Source: Neurospora tetraspora
Lineage: Eukaryota; Ascomycota; Sordariomycetes; Sordariales; Sordariaceae
Reading direction: 5' to 3'
Assembly (NCBI RefSeq): GCF_033439725.1
Contig: NW_026944388.1
Span: forward strand, 248,001-312,000
Length of the DNA stretch: 64,000 nucleotides
Under the pieces are notes generated by a model. It was given only the letters and a program-made list of their open reading frames with translations, ran no database searches and was not told where the DNA came from. Made by a program: the position numbers and the translations under genes. This document shows, piece after piece, positions 1 through 9,044 of this stretch (the stretch's first letter is position 1; every line of letters begins with the position of its first letter).

Positions 1-342
1 AGCAAGGGTGATGAGACATGAAGAGAAGGGAAATCATAAAAGACATGATGAGTGCTCCAACCCTCTAATAAGGGGAGCTCGATCATCTAGTCATATAAAC
101 CACCCTTTCAGTTCTCCAAAAGAACAAAAGGGGTGAAGCGTGTATCGTCATCATCACTCCTCGTTATCTCTCTGGGCTGCAAACAGATCGGCCTACGATC
201 GGCTTTCTCCTTGCCGTTGTCGCGGCCCTTCGCTTTTCATGGTCGGTTGTGATGGCGTACTGTGTCGGGATCGAGGGGGCGGGTTGCCTGGGGCGACCGA
301 CTGAGGACCGGCGTGCGTCTGATGTGATGACGGACCTTCGCA
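1..342. other. Intergenic, 3' flank of the first gene
   Basis: No coding region can be supported. It should hold the 3' UTR of the minus-strand zinc-finger gene whose stop is at 343-345. I see no RNA gene or repeat here. Confidence 0.6.
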
Positions 343-2016
343 CTACGTAGAAACCATCATTTGATTCATAGCCAGGCGGCCTGTGTCGTCGTCCATCATG
401 GGCAGGCCGTCCATCGGGTTGCCGCGCTGCTCCATGGCGTTCATTCGAGCTTCCATACTGTTCAACCGAGTGTCAACAATGTGGCCGCCGCTCATACCAC
501 CGTTCGTCATGGGCCCATTACCAAGATTTCCGCCTCCCATATTAGCCGTAGGCATGCTTGGGGTGCCCATCGAGGGCACACCGTTGCCTCCAAGCATCGA
601 TGGGCGGCCACTTTCTATCGCGTCGAGTCGCTTCTCCATATTGTCGATTCGCGCCAGGATGGTAGAGACATTGGCCTCCAGCCTCTGAAAGCTCGTAGTC
701 TGATCGTGCTGCAACCGGTCAATCTTGTTGGTGATGCTGCGGATGCTTTGTGCGATGGGGGTGTTTTCCTGTCCCGGCACAGCGGCGGGTATGCGCGGCT
801 CATGGTTGTGACGGGCCTCCTGAACCGCAAATCGCCACTGGTTGCCCAGATTGACTTCACAAACCGCCTTCGCGCGCCATGGGCAATCAACCTTGCGAGT
901 GCTGGGATTGCGCTTCTTCGCGGTGCTGCTGTACTTGACGCCGCCGCGGTCACACACGAGGTCGTAACGCGTCGGTTTGCCCTCACGGTAGTTGCTGGCA
1001 CGCAGCTTGACAACTCCGTAACCCTGATCCTTTGCAACCTTTTGAACCGAGGCCAGCAAATCCTCAAAGGTGCGATAAATACCCTCGGGTGGCGGGGCCA
1101 ACGCGGGCGCGGGTGAAGGGGGCGGCATGGTGGACTGCGCGGTCGAGTTCGTCACGGGTTGCGTCCACCCGGACAGGTTGTTGTAGCCGGCGCTGGAGGT
1201 GGCCACGGTGACAGGGGAGGGGGATGAGTCGTTTGGAGCGGAGTGGTTGGGGTACGTGTTGAAGTTGACGCGATCCGTAGTACTCGACGGGGCAACAGAC
1301 GAGCGCTGCTGCTGCTGTTGGGCCTGTTGGGCCTGCTGTTGTTGTACCTGTTGTTGTTGTTGCTGCTGTTGTTGCTGGGCGTGGTGCTGGAGCTGGAGCT
1401 GCTGATGCTGGGAACGCTGCTGATGGTGTTGCTGATGGCTGGCACCGTTATCGCCGGTCAGGTTGCTGAGCGAGGTGAGGCCGGAGTTGTCAGGCTGGGG
1501 GGCAGGTGCGAGAGAAGACGGGGGAGGATCGGGGTACTGCTGGTGTTGAGGAGCGTTGTAGCCGTTCATCAAGCCGTCAGTGTCGGCCGGGACCTGGTGG
1601 GATCTGGTGTCGAGCTGTTGCGATGCAAAGGTGGGAGGTTGAGCAGACACCGTGTCGGGGTGGGCGCGCACGGCCTGCGGATGCTGGTGCTGGTGCTGGT
1701 GCTGCACCTGGACCTGCTGGTGATGGGCTTGGTGTGGGTGAGCACCGGGGTGTGGCTGCTGGACCTGGTGGGTTTGGTGGGCGTGCTGCGAGTGCTGAGG
1801 GACACCGTGCTGCGACGGGTGCTGGACCTGCTGCACAGTGTGCTGGTGCTGGCTCTGGACGGGGTGCTGGCCCCAACCTTGGCTCACCGGGACTGGAACT
1901 GGCACTCCAGGGCCCTGTGCGCCAGCAGCAGCGCTGGCACCATTTCCGGCGTCAGGGACGCGGGTCGTGCGAGAGGGGCGCTTGCGCGACCGTTGTGGCT
2001 GGGCGTGGGCTTCCAT
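343..2016 (-). CDS. FAR1/WRKY-GCM1-like zinc-finger protein with poly-Q and coiled coil
   Basis: Single exon, about 557 residues, start ATG at 2014-2016 (MEAHAQPQ). The N-terminal 300 residues are low complexity: basic RSRKRPSRTTR, His/Gln-rich stretches and a poly-Q tract (about residues 205-240). Residues about 308-406 hold a compact domain starting FEDLLASVQKVAKDQGYGVV, with Cys in LVCDRGG, Cys in DCPWRA and a final HNHEP, i.e. a C-C-H-H zinc ligand pattern. That pattern is known from the FAR1/Rcs1/MULE-transposase zinc-finger superfamily, which in fungi includes host DNA-binding regulators. A heptad-like segment (ITNKIDRLQHDQTTSFQRLE, about 420-470) suggests coiled-coil dimerisation, followed by a Met/Gly/Asn-rich tail. 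No transposase catalytic core follows, so I infer a host transcription regulator. Target genes are unknown. The frame stays open upstream to about 2412 but without an ATG. Confidence 0.75.
   Translation of the reverse strand: MEAHAQPQRSRKRPSRTTRVPDAGNGASAAAGAQGPGVPVPVPVSQGWGQHPVQSQHQHTVQQVQHPSQHGVPQHSQHAHQTHQVQQPHPGAHPHQAHHQQVQVQHQHQHQHPQAVRAHPDTVSAQPPTFASQQLDTRSHQVPADTDGLMNGYNAPQHQQYPDPPPSSLAPAPQPDNSGLTSLSNLTGDNGASHQQHHQQRSQHQQLQLQHHAQQQQQQQQQQVQQQQAQQAQQQQQRSSVAPSSTTDRVNFNTYPNHSAPNDSSPSPVTVATSSAGYNNLSGWTQPVTNSTAQSTMPPPSPAPALAPPPEGIYRTFEDLLASVQKVAKDQGYGVVKLRASNYREGKPTRYDLVCDRGGVKYSSTAKKRNPSTRKVDCPWRAKAVCEVNLGNQWRFAVQEARHNHEPRIPAAVPGQENTPIAQSIRSITNKIDRLQHDQTTSFQRLEANVSTILARIDNMEKRLDAIESGRPSMLGGNGVPSMGTPSMPTANMGGGNLGNGPMTNGGMSGGHIVDTRLNSMEARMNAMEQRGNPMDGLPMMDDDTGRLAMNQMMVST
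1303..1380 (-). repeat. CAG/CAA run encoding poly-glutamine
   Basis: Mixed CAA/CAG codons on the minus strand encode consecutive glutamines broken by V, A and H within the zinc-finger gene. It is a low-complexity coding repeat that could vary in length between strains. Confidence 0.85.
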
Positions 2017-3902
2017 TGGTGACAGACAGCGACTGTCTTTTTTTCCAGCACGAGAAGACGAAAATAAAGTAAGCAGGACGGCCGGTAGAGGTGCGGTACG
2101 GACTATGCGTGACGGGACGGGGGACTCGAGAGCGAGGGACTGCCGTGGATCTCCGTGCAGGTTGTACGCACAACAAGCAGAGCGCGGGCGGGCAGGAAGG
2201 ACAAGCTGCTGCCGTGGTGCTGCTGGTGGTGGTGGTGCTGATGGGAGCAAAAGGTTGTTGGTGGTGACCAAGCCAGTCGCAGCCAGTCGCAGCCAGTGGA
2301 GGGATACTGTGTGCAGTTGGGGTCGTGCTTGGTGCTTGGGGGGGACAGGTCCGTGGTAGGTGAGTGGGCAGGTGGGATGAGTGACAGGTAAAAGTAGTAC
2401 TGTGTGTAGCACTCACAGTGGGCAGACTTGGACGGTTCCTTGGTTGCGAGACAGGAACTTGAACTTGGTTGAGACTAGAGGTAAGGTATGACTTGAGCGA
2501 ACAAACCGAAGCAAGTCAGAGAACCACTACTTGCTAGACCGTAGCCCGTCTCTTTCTTGGATGCGTCGTCGATGCCGGGGACTTTTTGCCTTTCTGGAGA
2601 TCAACGTCGTGCACTCGGATGAAGGTCGTTCCGTCTCGGACGCTTTTAACGGCCTAGCTGTCTGTTTGTGAACCACGCCCCGGTGATGTCTGAAAATTTG
2701 ATGAGCAAAGTTTGATTGAGAAGGTGGCTTGCCCTCGCTCCTCTTTCTTTTCCTCAGGTTATTTGCTAGCACAACAAGGCAATTCCGCGAAAAATTCATC
2801 CATACGAGCTTGGGCCACCTGCTGGTCGTGGGCCAGCACGACCAGGAGGCAGTGGGAAGGAACGTTCCCGTACCAACTGCCCTCCACCACTCCTGCCAAA
2901 CCCACAGCGCGCGCACCCTCTTGGCGACTTGGCCCCCGGCAAGCCCAGCCAAATGCATCCAAGGACGACTCCAGGCGCAAGGAAACAAAGCCTGGGCCCG
3001 CACACCGGGGCCTTGGGGCTTTGTACCTGTACCTTTCCCACCTCGAGCCCACCTCTTCCCAGAGACACCCGTTCGTCACCACCCGACAACCGACACACCC
3101 CCTTCCCTTTTCCAAGCTCGGCCCTTCCATCTCTCTTCGCTTTCCCGCACCGACTCTCAAAAAGACGCCCCCCTTCCGTCTATCGATCCATCAGCCACGA
3201 CTTTGCACCAATCCAGAGCTCTGGACACCACACCGCATTCCTCCCCTTTCTGGGTCCCTTTGACTCTTGCAAGCTCTTTCTCCCGTCGGCCAGACCCCCC
3301 CGGCACGCGATTCAATCATTCAACGACAGCTGCCCGCGAACTAGTACCGCTACACGCCTACGCTATCCCACGCACCAGACCGTAGCCCCCGAGACCAGCC
3401 AAGCCGCGTGCCTTTCCTGGTGTTTCCGCGTCCATTCTCCTTCCTTGTTCACCCCCCTGGTCCCTGTCGAGGTTCCCGTTTCCCGGTCGAGTTGACGCTC
3501 ACCAACCGTCCTGGCGACAACAACGACTGGTCCAGCGCCTGATATCCATTCCCACCATCGCCCGGGACCGACTGGGACTTGTCAATCCCCGCCCCACCTG
3601 ACATATCCCGTCCGCATCGGCGACTGCTTTCTCCGTTATTAGCTTCGCAGCCCCCCTCCGACTGCGCTTGGGTTGTGAGAGTTGGCCTCGGAGTGTTGCG
3701 GTGCCCTGTGATTCAACAGAGGACCGGATGCGGAACTGGATCGCCATTGCATTTGGCATTCCATGTTGTATCGCCGTCTTCCCCCTCTGGATAGTCACGC
3801 CTGCTGTCACGCTGTCCTTCGCTACGCGTTCTAGAACCTTGCGGTCCGAGCTGCTTGCACCCCAAGGACCTGTCGCTGTGCCAGCACAGGAGCGCATCCT
3901 CG
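2017..3902. other. Divergent upstream region between zinc-finger gene and Mediator-like gene
   Basis: About 1.9 kb shared by two divergent genes. The part from about 2900 to 3600 is strongly C/CT-rich on the plus strand, as in long fungal leaders. A decamer (agccagtcgc) is repeated 2.7 times at 2271-2297. No ORF here resembles a known protein. A 73-codon upstream ORF begins at 3728 and is listed separately. Confidence 0.6.
2271..2297. repeat. Decamer tandem repeat
   Basis: The unit agccagtcgc is present 2.7 times in tandem without mismatch, in the upstream region of the zinc-finger gene. Confidence 0.85.
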
Positions 3903-3949
3903 ATGGCGGCCATGGCAAACAACCAAACGCAAGCGCCCAAAGATGCTAG
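3728..3949 (+). promoter_or_regulatory. Upstream ORF overlapping the Mediator-like start
   Basis: ATG at 3728 opens a 73-codon frame (MRNWIAIAFGIPCC...) with a hydrophobic first half. It ends 47 nt past the ATG at 3903 in a different frame. If the transcript starts upstream of 3728, this uORF would compete with the main start. Nothing suggests that the peptide itself is conserved. Confidence 0.4.
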
Positions 3950-4453
3950 TCTCCAGGAAGAGGAGCGCCTCGAGGATGCGCTTGACCACCTGAACGAGCT
4001 GCACGTGCAGGCAAGTCAGACACACACCGGTTATCGTGGACCTTATTCTAACTTGCCATCTTTGGGCGTACAGCTTCAGCGTCTTCGCTCTGCGATACCA
4101 CGCATGTTCCACCCCATGGCCGTGAAGCCATCCACACGTATGTGCTGTCTTCCGCCCGATGGGCAAACACATTCGGATACCCATAGCCCTATCCGGGGCA
4201 ACTTGCATAGCTAACATGGTCACTAGCCCAGAATACATTCGCCGCCTTTTCAAATGCGGTGCAGGATACGGGGAAGGAAATCCGCCAGTTCAAAGACACT
4301 ATCCGAAGCAGCGAAACCGAAAAGGTCTTCAACATGGCCAACGAAAGCCGGCGAGCAAATCCCATGGGAATCAAGCCATGGAGAGCTAGGGACGATCCCG
4401 AGTGGACGACGAGAAAGAGGAGAAGGCTGAACAACGGGCTCAAGCAGTCTTGA
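3903..4453 (+). CDS. Small coiled-coil nuclear protein, possibly a Mediator subunit
   Basis: Three exons: 3903-4010, 4074-4137 and 4227-4453, giving 132 residues. Intron 1 (4011-4073) starts with GC (cag|gcaagt), has a ctaac branch site and ends tacag; it is 63 nt and stop-free. Intron 2 (4138-4226) is gtatgt...actag with a ctaac branch. The joined product has a helical N-terminal half (ALDHLNELHVQ then LQRLRSAIPRM), a second helix (FAAFSNAVQDTGKEIRQFKD), and a basic C-terminus (RKRRRLNNG) like a nuclear localisation signal. The L..L..LR..IPRM pattern recalls small Mediator tail subunits of the MED27/MED29 type. That assignment is from memory of the family pattern and is weak; the safe call is a small coiled-coil protein. 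Confidence 0.5.
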
Positions 4454-5329
4454 CGAAGAACGATGGACCACGACACGAGCATACACGCTTTTTGATTCAT
4501 AATTTTTACTGAGGGCTGGCATTTGCTTCTGGAGTATGGGATTGGCGCTGGGAGTTAGGGTCGATTTCGGAAGACATAATTGCGGTTTCAATGGGCTGCT
4601 CTGGTAATACCCGGCGAGTTATCAAATAGTAGTGAAGAGGGAGTCTCTAGGTGCACAGTTCTTGCATGGGAATAGTTGGCTGGGTTCATATCACTTGGAA
4701 GGATGCAGTGAAGACTGAAGCGGTCTGAGAAGCAAAGTTACGATTGCGATTGGTCGTTATCTCACATGTCGATCGAGGCAAACATTTCTTAGTCACTAAT
4801 AAAAGGAGGGGAGGATGCGAAGTGGTACGTTCTTCCATTCGTGTTCAAAGAAAACTGGCATGGGTGACGTTGATAATGCTGGCTGGTGCCTAGGCTGATT
4901 TAGCAGAGCCAGCGTTGTCGTTGAAGTTCACATTTACCATCGATTCCTTCAACTTGTATCACCATGTCTTGTCAACAAAAGGGGTGACGTGACAGCTGTG
5001 AGTGCTTGATGGTTGAAGGTGGACAGTGCACGCTGGCAGCTGGCTTTCGCTCTGGCTGAGCGACGCCCGGCCGCTGCCAAGACGGGACCTTCAACCTTGT
5101 GCTCATCCACAAAATGGCTGTGAAGAGATGCACCAGCCACACTATTACCTAAGCAGGATTAGCCAGCTTTCGCGGACGGCACTGGGCAGCACCGCGCACT
5201 GGGGCTGGGTGGGGCTTCCGCTGGGCGCCCGCACAGAAATTTCCTAACCACCAATCTTCAAAATTCATCCACTTCGCAGTCGTGAGCGATAGTTTTGCAG
5301 CATCGAAACTCGACAGCAACACCGCAGCA
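4454..5329. other. Intergenic, 3' of Mediator-like gene and promoter of eL34
   Basis: About 880 bp holding the 3' UTR of the upstream gene and the promoter and leader of the ribosomal protein gene. I see no further ORF or RNA gene. Confidence 0.6.
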
Positions 5330-6147
5330 ATGGCGTCTTCCCGTGTCACCTACCGCCGCCGCAACCCGTGAGTTTTGATCATTTTCGAATTTCTCTATGA
5401 GGAGAATTGCTGGGAAACGGGGGAACACGATGGGCTAACTTTTTGCCTTCTTTTCGCACAACAGCTACAACACCACGTCCAACAAGACGCGGATTGTTAA
5501 GACCCCCGGCGGTCAGCTTCGTGTTCTGCACATCAAGAAGCGTGGTACTGCTCCTAAGTGCGGTGACTGCGGCATCAAGCTCCCTGGTGTAAGTTATTCA
5601 CACTATTTTGCGATTTTGCGAAGCGACGAACTGGGGGGATAAGCTGGGGGGAGAACCGAACGGCCAAACGACTCGACCGACTTGCGCGGAGAACGAACCA
5701 CGTCCCAACGACCAATCACGAGCATACACGAACTTGGGAGGACTGGAAGGAATCAACTGCGCTGCCCGGCATATGGTGGAGGTTGGAGGGGACTGTGACG
5801 GCGACGACCACGACGAGAACGACAGAGACGAGATTATGACTGACAACGCGGCCCGGCCCCCCAGCATAAGAGATCTTGAAGGAGGAATTATGGACTACCG
5901 CAACGGTTGCGACGCGCCGAAACACGTATGCTGACGGAACCTTGCTATCACACAGGTCCCTGCCCTCCGCCCCCGCGAGTACGCTCAGCTCTCCAAGCCC
6001 AAGAAGACTGTCCAGCGTGCCTACGGTGGTTCCCGCTGCGGCAACTGCGTCCGCGACCGTGTCGTCCGTGCTTTCCTCATTGAGGAGCAGAAGATCGTCA
6101 AGAAGGTCCTCAAGGAGCAGAGCCAGGCCGAGAAGTCCAAGAAGTAA
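5330..6147 (+). CDS. rpl34: 60S ribosomal protein eL34
   Basis: Exons 5330-5367, 5465-5588 and 5956-6147 encode 117 residues, the usual eL34 length. The start [20 protein letters not shown] is the classic eL34 N-terminus. Two CxxC pairs (KCGDCGI and RCGNCVRD) match the zinc-ribbon fold of the family, and the tail is Lys-rich. It is a structural component of the large ribosomal subunit. Intron 1 (97 nt) splits codon 13 just after the start, typical of fungal ribosomal protein genes. Intron 2 (5589-5955, 367 nt) is several times longer than other introns in this window. Both have GT-AG ends. The splice joins give an uninterrupted, correctly sized protein, so the model is very secure. Confidence 0.97.
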
Positions 6148-6884
6148 ACAAGTTAAATTGTCAGCTTTCTTTGGGTCTTTGTCTTGGGGGAAATCAACAA
6201 ACATGGTTGCGCAAGGTTGACGGTCTCATTGCTTCGGTGTTCAATTGGGAAAAGGGGGCTGCACAGCATTGCGATGCCATAACACAGCAACACAATACAG
6301 CCGGGGATTCATCGGTTGTCTCTTGTTCTCTTAGGGTTGCTTTCTCACCCGGAATGAGGTTCCATCAATGAAACTGGACTTCAAGCCGTGCTCTCACCGA
6401 TCAACCGAACCTGGGCAATGCTGCTAGAAGAAGAACAGCCGCCTAGGCGTTGCCCTGCCTCTGCTATATCTCTATATATAGAGTTGGCTTAGGATTAGGA
6501 GGGCGTCAAGGCGTCCGTGGATGACTGCAAGACGATGAACCGCAAGACACTCAATATGACCGCCAAAAACTTGTGCAGCAATATCTGGTTGATGTGATAA
6601 TGATAATACCCCAGTTTAAGTGCTTGTTTATAATGAATTCTTCACTTGTTCCTCAGTCACGTTGTGCAGCTCGTATAGAGACTTTTTAGTCCAGTCTGTG
6701 TCATCTGAAAAGGGTGTATTTTGGTCATGCACCACCCGATCTTTTGCTAGCGGGAATGACGTCGAGCTCTTATCGATTTCTCAATTTCAACCCCTAATTG
6801 TGACCACCTCACCTTCTCGAAACCTCAACATCACACAACCCACCACTCACCACAACCGCAGCAACTTACTTGCATGCCAACGCA
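6148..6884. other. Intergenic between eL34 and NDUFAF3
   Basis: Contains the eL34 3' UTR and the NDUFAF3 promoter. A short perfect AT palindrome (ctctatatatagag, near 6470) is the only local structure noticed. No ORF or RNA gene is supported. Confidence 0.55.
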
Positions 6885-7780
6885 ATGATAATACCAATCA
6901 ATTCGATGCGCTCAACTGTACTCCGCGCCCTCCAGCGCTCAAGCGCGTTCCCTCTCACCACCCCGCGCCTCGTCTCACGCTCAACCTCATTCTCACCCTC
7001 ATCCCATATCACAACCACCACCACCATCAACAATGCCACAAGACGCTTCACCACCACCCCCCTCCTCTCCGCCAAACAAAAGAAACAAAAACTAGCCCAC
7101 AACAACGAACCCATCCCCGACTCCCCTCCCACCACCGACTTCGGCGAGATGGACATGCTAGGCCAGACACCCATCCCCTCTACGGCCATAGACGAGTGTT
7201 TTCATGATGGGTTTGCGCTGAATAGCGGGGTGCAAGTTACGGGGGGCAGTGGTGTACTGTTGGTGGGTGGTGAGGTCTTTGAGTGGAGGCCTTGGTTGCT
7301 TCCTGTCGAGGGGGAGGGGAATAAGGGGATGGGGGAGAAGGGGGTGGTGGGAAAGGAAAAGGGAAGGGAACAGAGGAGGAAGTTGGTGAATGAAAAGGGA
7401 CAATGGGATGTGCCGCACGAAGAGCAGTGGGGGTTTTTGGGGAGGTTGTGGCCTCGGCCTGGTATGTCTTTTTCTTTTTCTTCTCTCCTTTTTTCCGTCC
7501 CCATCCATCCCCTTCCAGTTCGAACTCCCTTTCACTTCACTAGTGCCCCGAAGACTCAACTAACATCCCCCGTCCCCCCATCACAGACCTCCTAATCCTA
7601 GGTGTCGGCCCCTCCCTCCGTCCCCTCTCGCCCGCTACCAGAGCCCTGATCAACGGCATGGGCATCCGCGTTGAGGTCCTGGACACGAGAAATGCTGCGT
7701 CGCAGTATAACTTGCTGGCGACGGAGAGGGGAGTGGATCAGGTTGCTGCTGCGTTGGTGCCGCTTGGTTGGAGGGAGTAG
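6885..7780 (+). CDS. ndufaf3: Mitochondrial complex I assembly factor NDUFAF3-like
   Basis: Exons 6885-7461 and 7587-7780 give about 256 residues. The intron is gtatgt...cacag with a ctaac branch. The N-terminus (MRSTVLRALQRSSAFPLTTP from an in-frame ATG at 6906) is Arg/Ser-rich with no acidic residues, like a mitochondrial presequence; 6885 is the first in-frame ATG and 6906 is an alternative start. The second half carries the Mth938/DUF498 fold signature: FGEMDMLG, then WPRPDLLILGVGPSLRPLS, VEVLDTRNAASQYN, and VAAALVPLGW at the end. Family knowledge: NDUFAF3 works with NDUFAF4 in early assembly of the Q module of NADH:ubiquinone oxidoreductase, which filamentous fungi possess. Odd point: a Gly/Lys/Glu-rich insertion (about residues 140-175) separates the first strands from the core. 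Confidence 0.9.
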
Positions 7781-9044
7781 CGAGGAGGTGTGAAGCGTGG
7801 GGAGTGAGGGAAACGTGGGTGGTTGAGGGGTGCTTGATGGGTGTGTGAGTTGGGATGGGTGGGTAGAAGAGTTGGGGAGATGTGATATGGGGAGGAGTAT
7901 GAGGATATTGAGAAAGAACAGGGAGATGGATGTGTGGGAGTGGGTGGTGGTGATAATGGATGGCCCCGAAGGGTCGAGGGCTTGGTACGAGCTTTGACGT
8001 GAGGTGAGGGATGAGGGTATCTTAAGGGAAGCGGATGAGAAAAACAGGACCTGGTGTCAATCAGGATGGGGAGGAACAAGACAGAACTCCATATGGCAAG
8101 GAGGATATGGTCCCGGCGGTCAACAGAACAGAGCAAAACGGACCAGAACAGGACTCGGTATCTTGAGGAGAGGGATATACGAGGTAGAGAAACAGATTAT
8201 ATCAGCTAGAGGTGCGGGTAGACAAGTATAGACGAGTAGGAGGTGTATGATAGTTTGTAAGTTGTTGGGAATATTCGCTCCTCGTAGATTCAATTTGGCG
8301 TCTGTTGCGGTGTATCATTTAGATCTTGGTAAACCTTTGAGTTGCTTCTCTGCGAATGCCAGAGTTTAACTGTTTTGCTTCGAGCCATGAAGCTATCTTG
8401 ACATTGGTAGCACCGTTAGGGTGATAAGATCAATGAAAATAGACAGAGACACTATATTAAGTACTCAGACTAAGAACCGCATGGACTTTCGTTGGAATTT
8501 TGTTTACTCCTGGTTTGGGCATTCGAATTTGAGGAAAATTTTTAGCGATGATTTAGAACAACTTCACAACATTCAGCATCTGGTACATAATGGTACACTA
8601 TAGCTACACCACTCATGGGCTTTGTTGATGATGACAACTTCCAAGATAGCCCTGTCCATAGGTCTATTCACGGTAAAACTCCTAACCAGACATGCCATGG
8701 GTGTGCAAAGCCATGCTTGCCTGTTTCAACAATAATCCTTTATAGACCATCTGGTATGACCAGTGCATGTCGATGTTCCTTTTGTCTAATCCCATACAGT
8801 CATGCCAGACACGCATAAGTCTATATACAGAGTAGCTCTTGTTGCTTTCCCATATACTCTGACTCATCCGATGGTATAAATTCCTTTCCGTACAACCTGA
8901 TCTTTCTTTATAGATCTAGAGCATATGCGAGACTCTGTCATTCATTTCGCGATCATTCATATCATGGCCAAAATCCTAGCTTGGCCAGTGGATAGCATTG
9001 AGAACGTCATGAGCATTCGTTCCATCTGTCGTCCTTTGCCGCTT
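7781..9044. other. Intergenic between convergent genes, with an AT-rich patch
   Basis: About 1.26 kb between the ends of NDUFAF3 and the sphingolipid methyltransferase. The stretch from about 8260 to 8960 is clearly AT-richer than its surroundings; two counted 60-bp segments were 35% and 32% GC. Only short unrecognised ORFs occur. No repeat ends or element family could be identified. Confidence 0.55.

Noticed and set aside
8615-8818. Short ORF starting MGFVDDDNFQ that hints at a polymerase-like FVDD box
   Set aside because: Only one four-residue match, no other motifs around it, and the region is generally AT-rich; no element family can be named.
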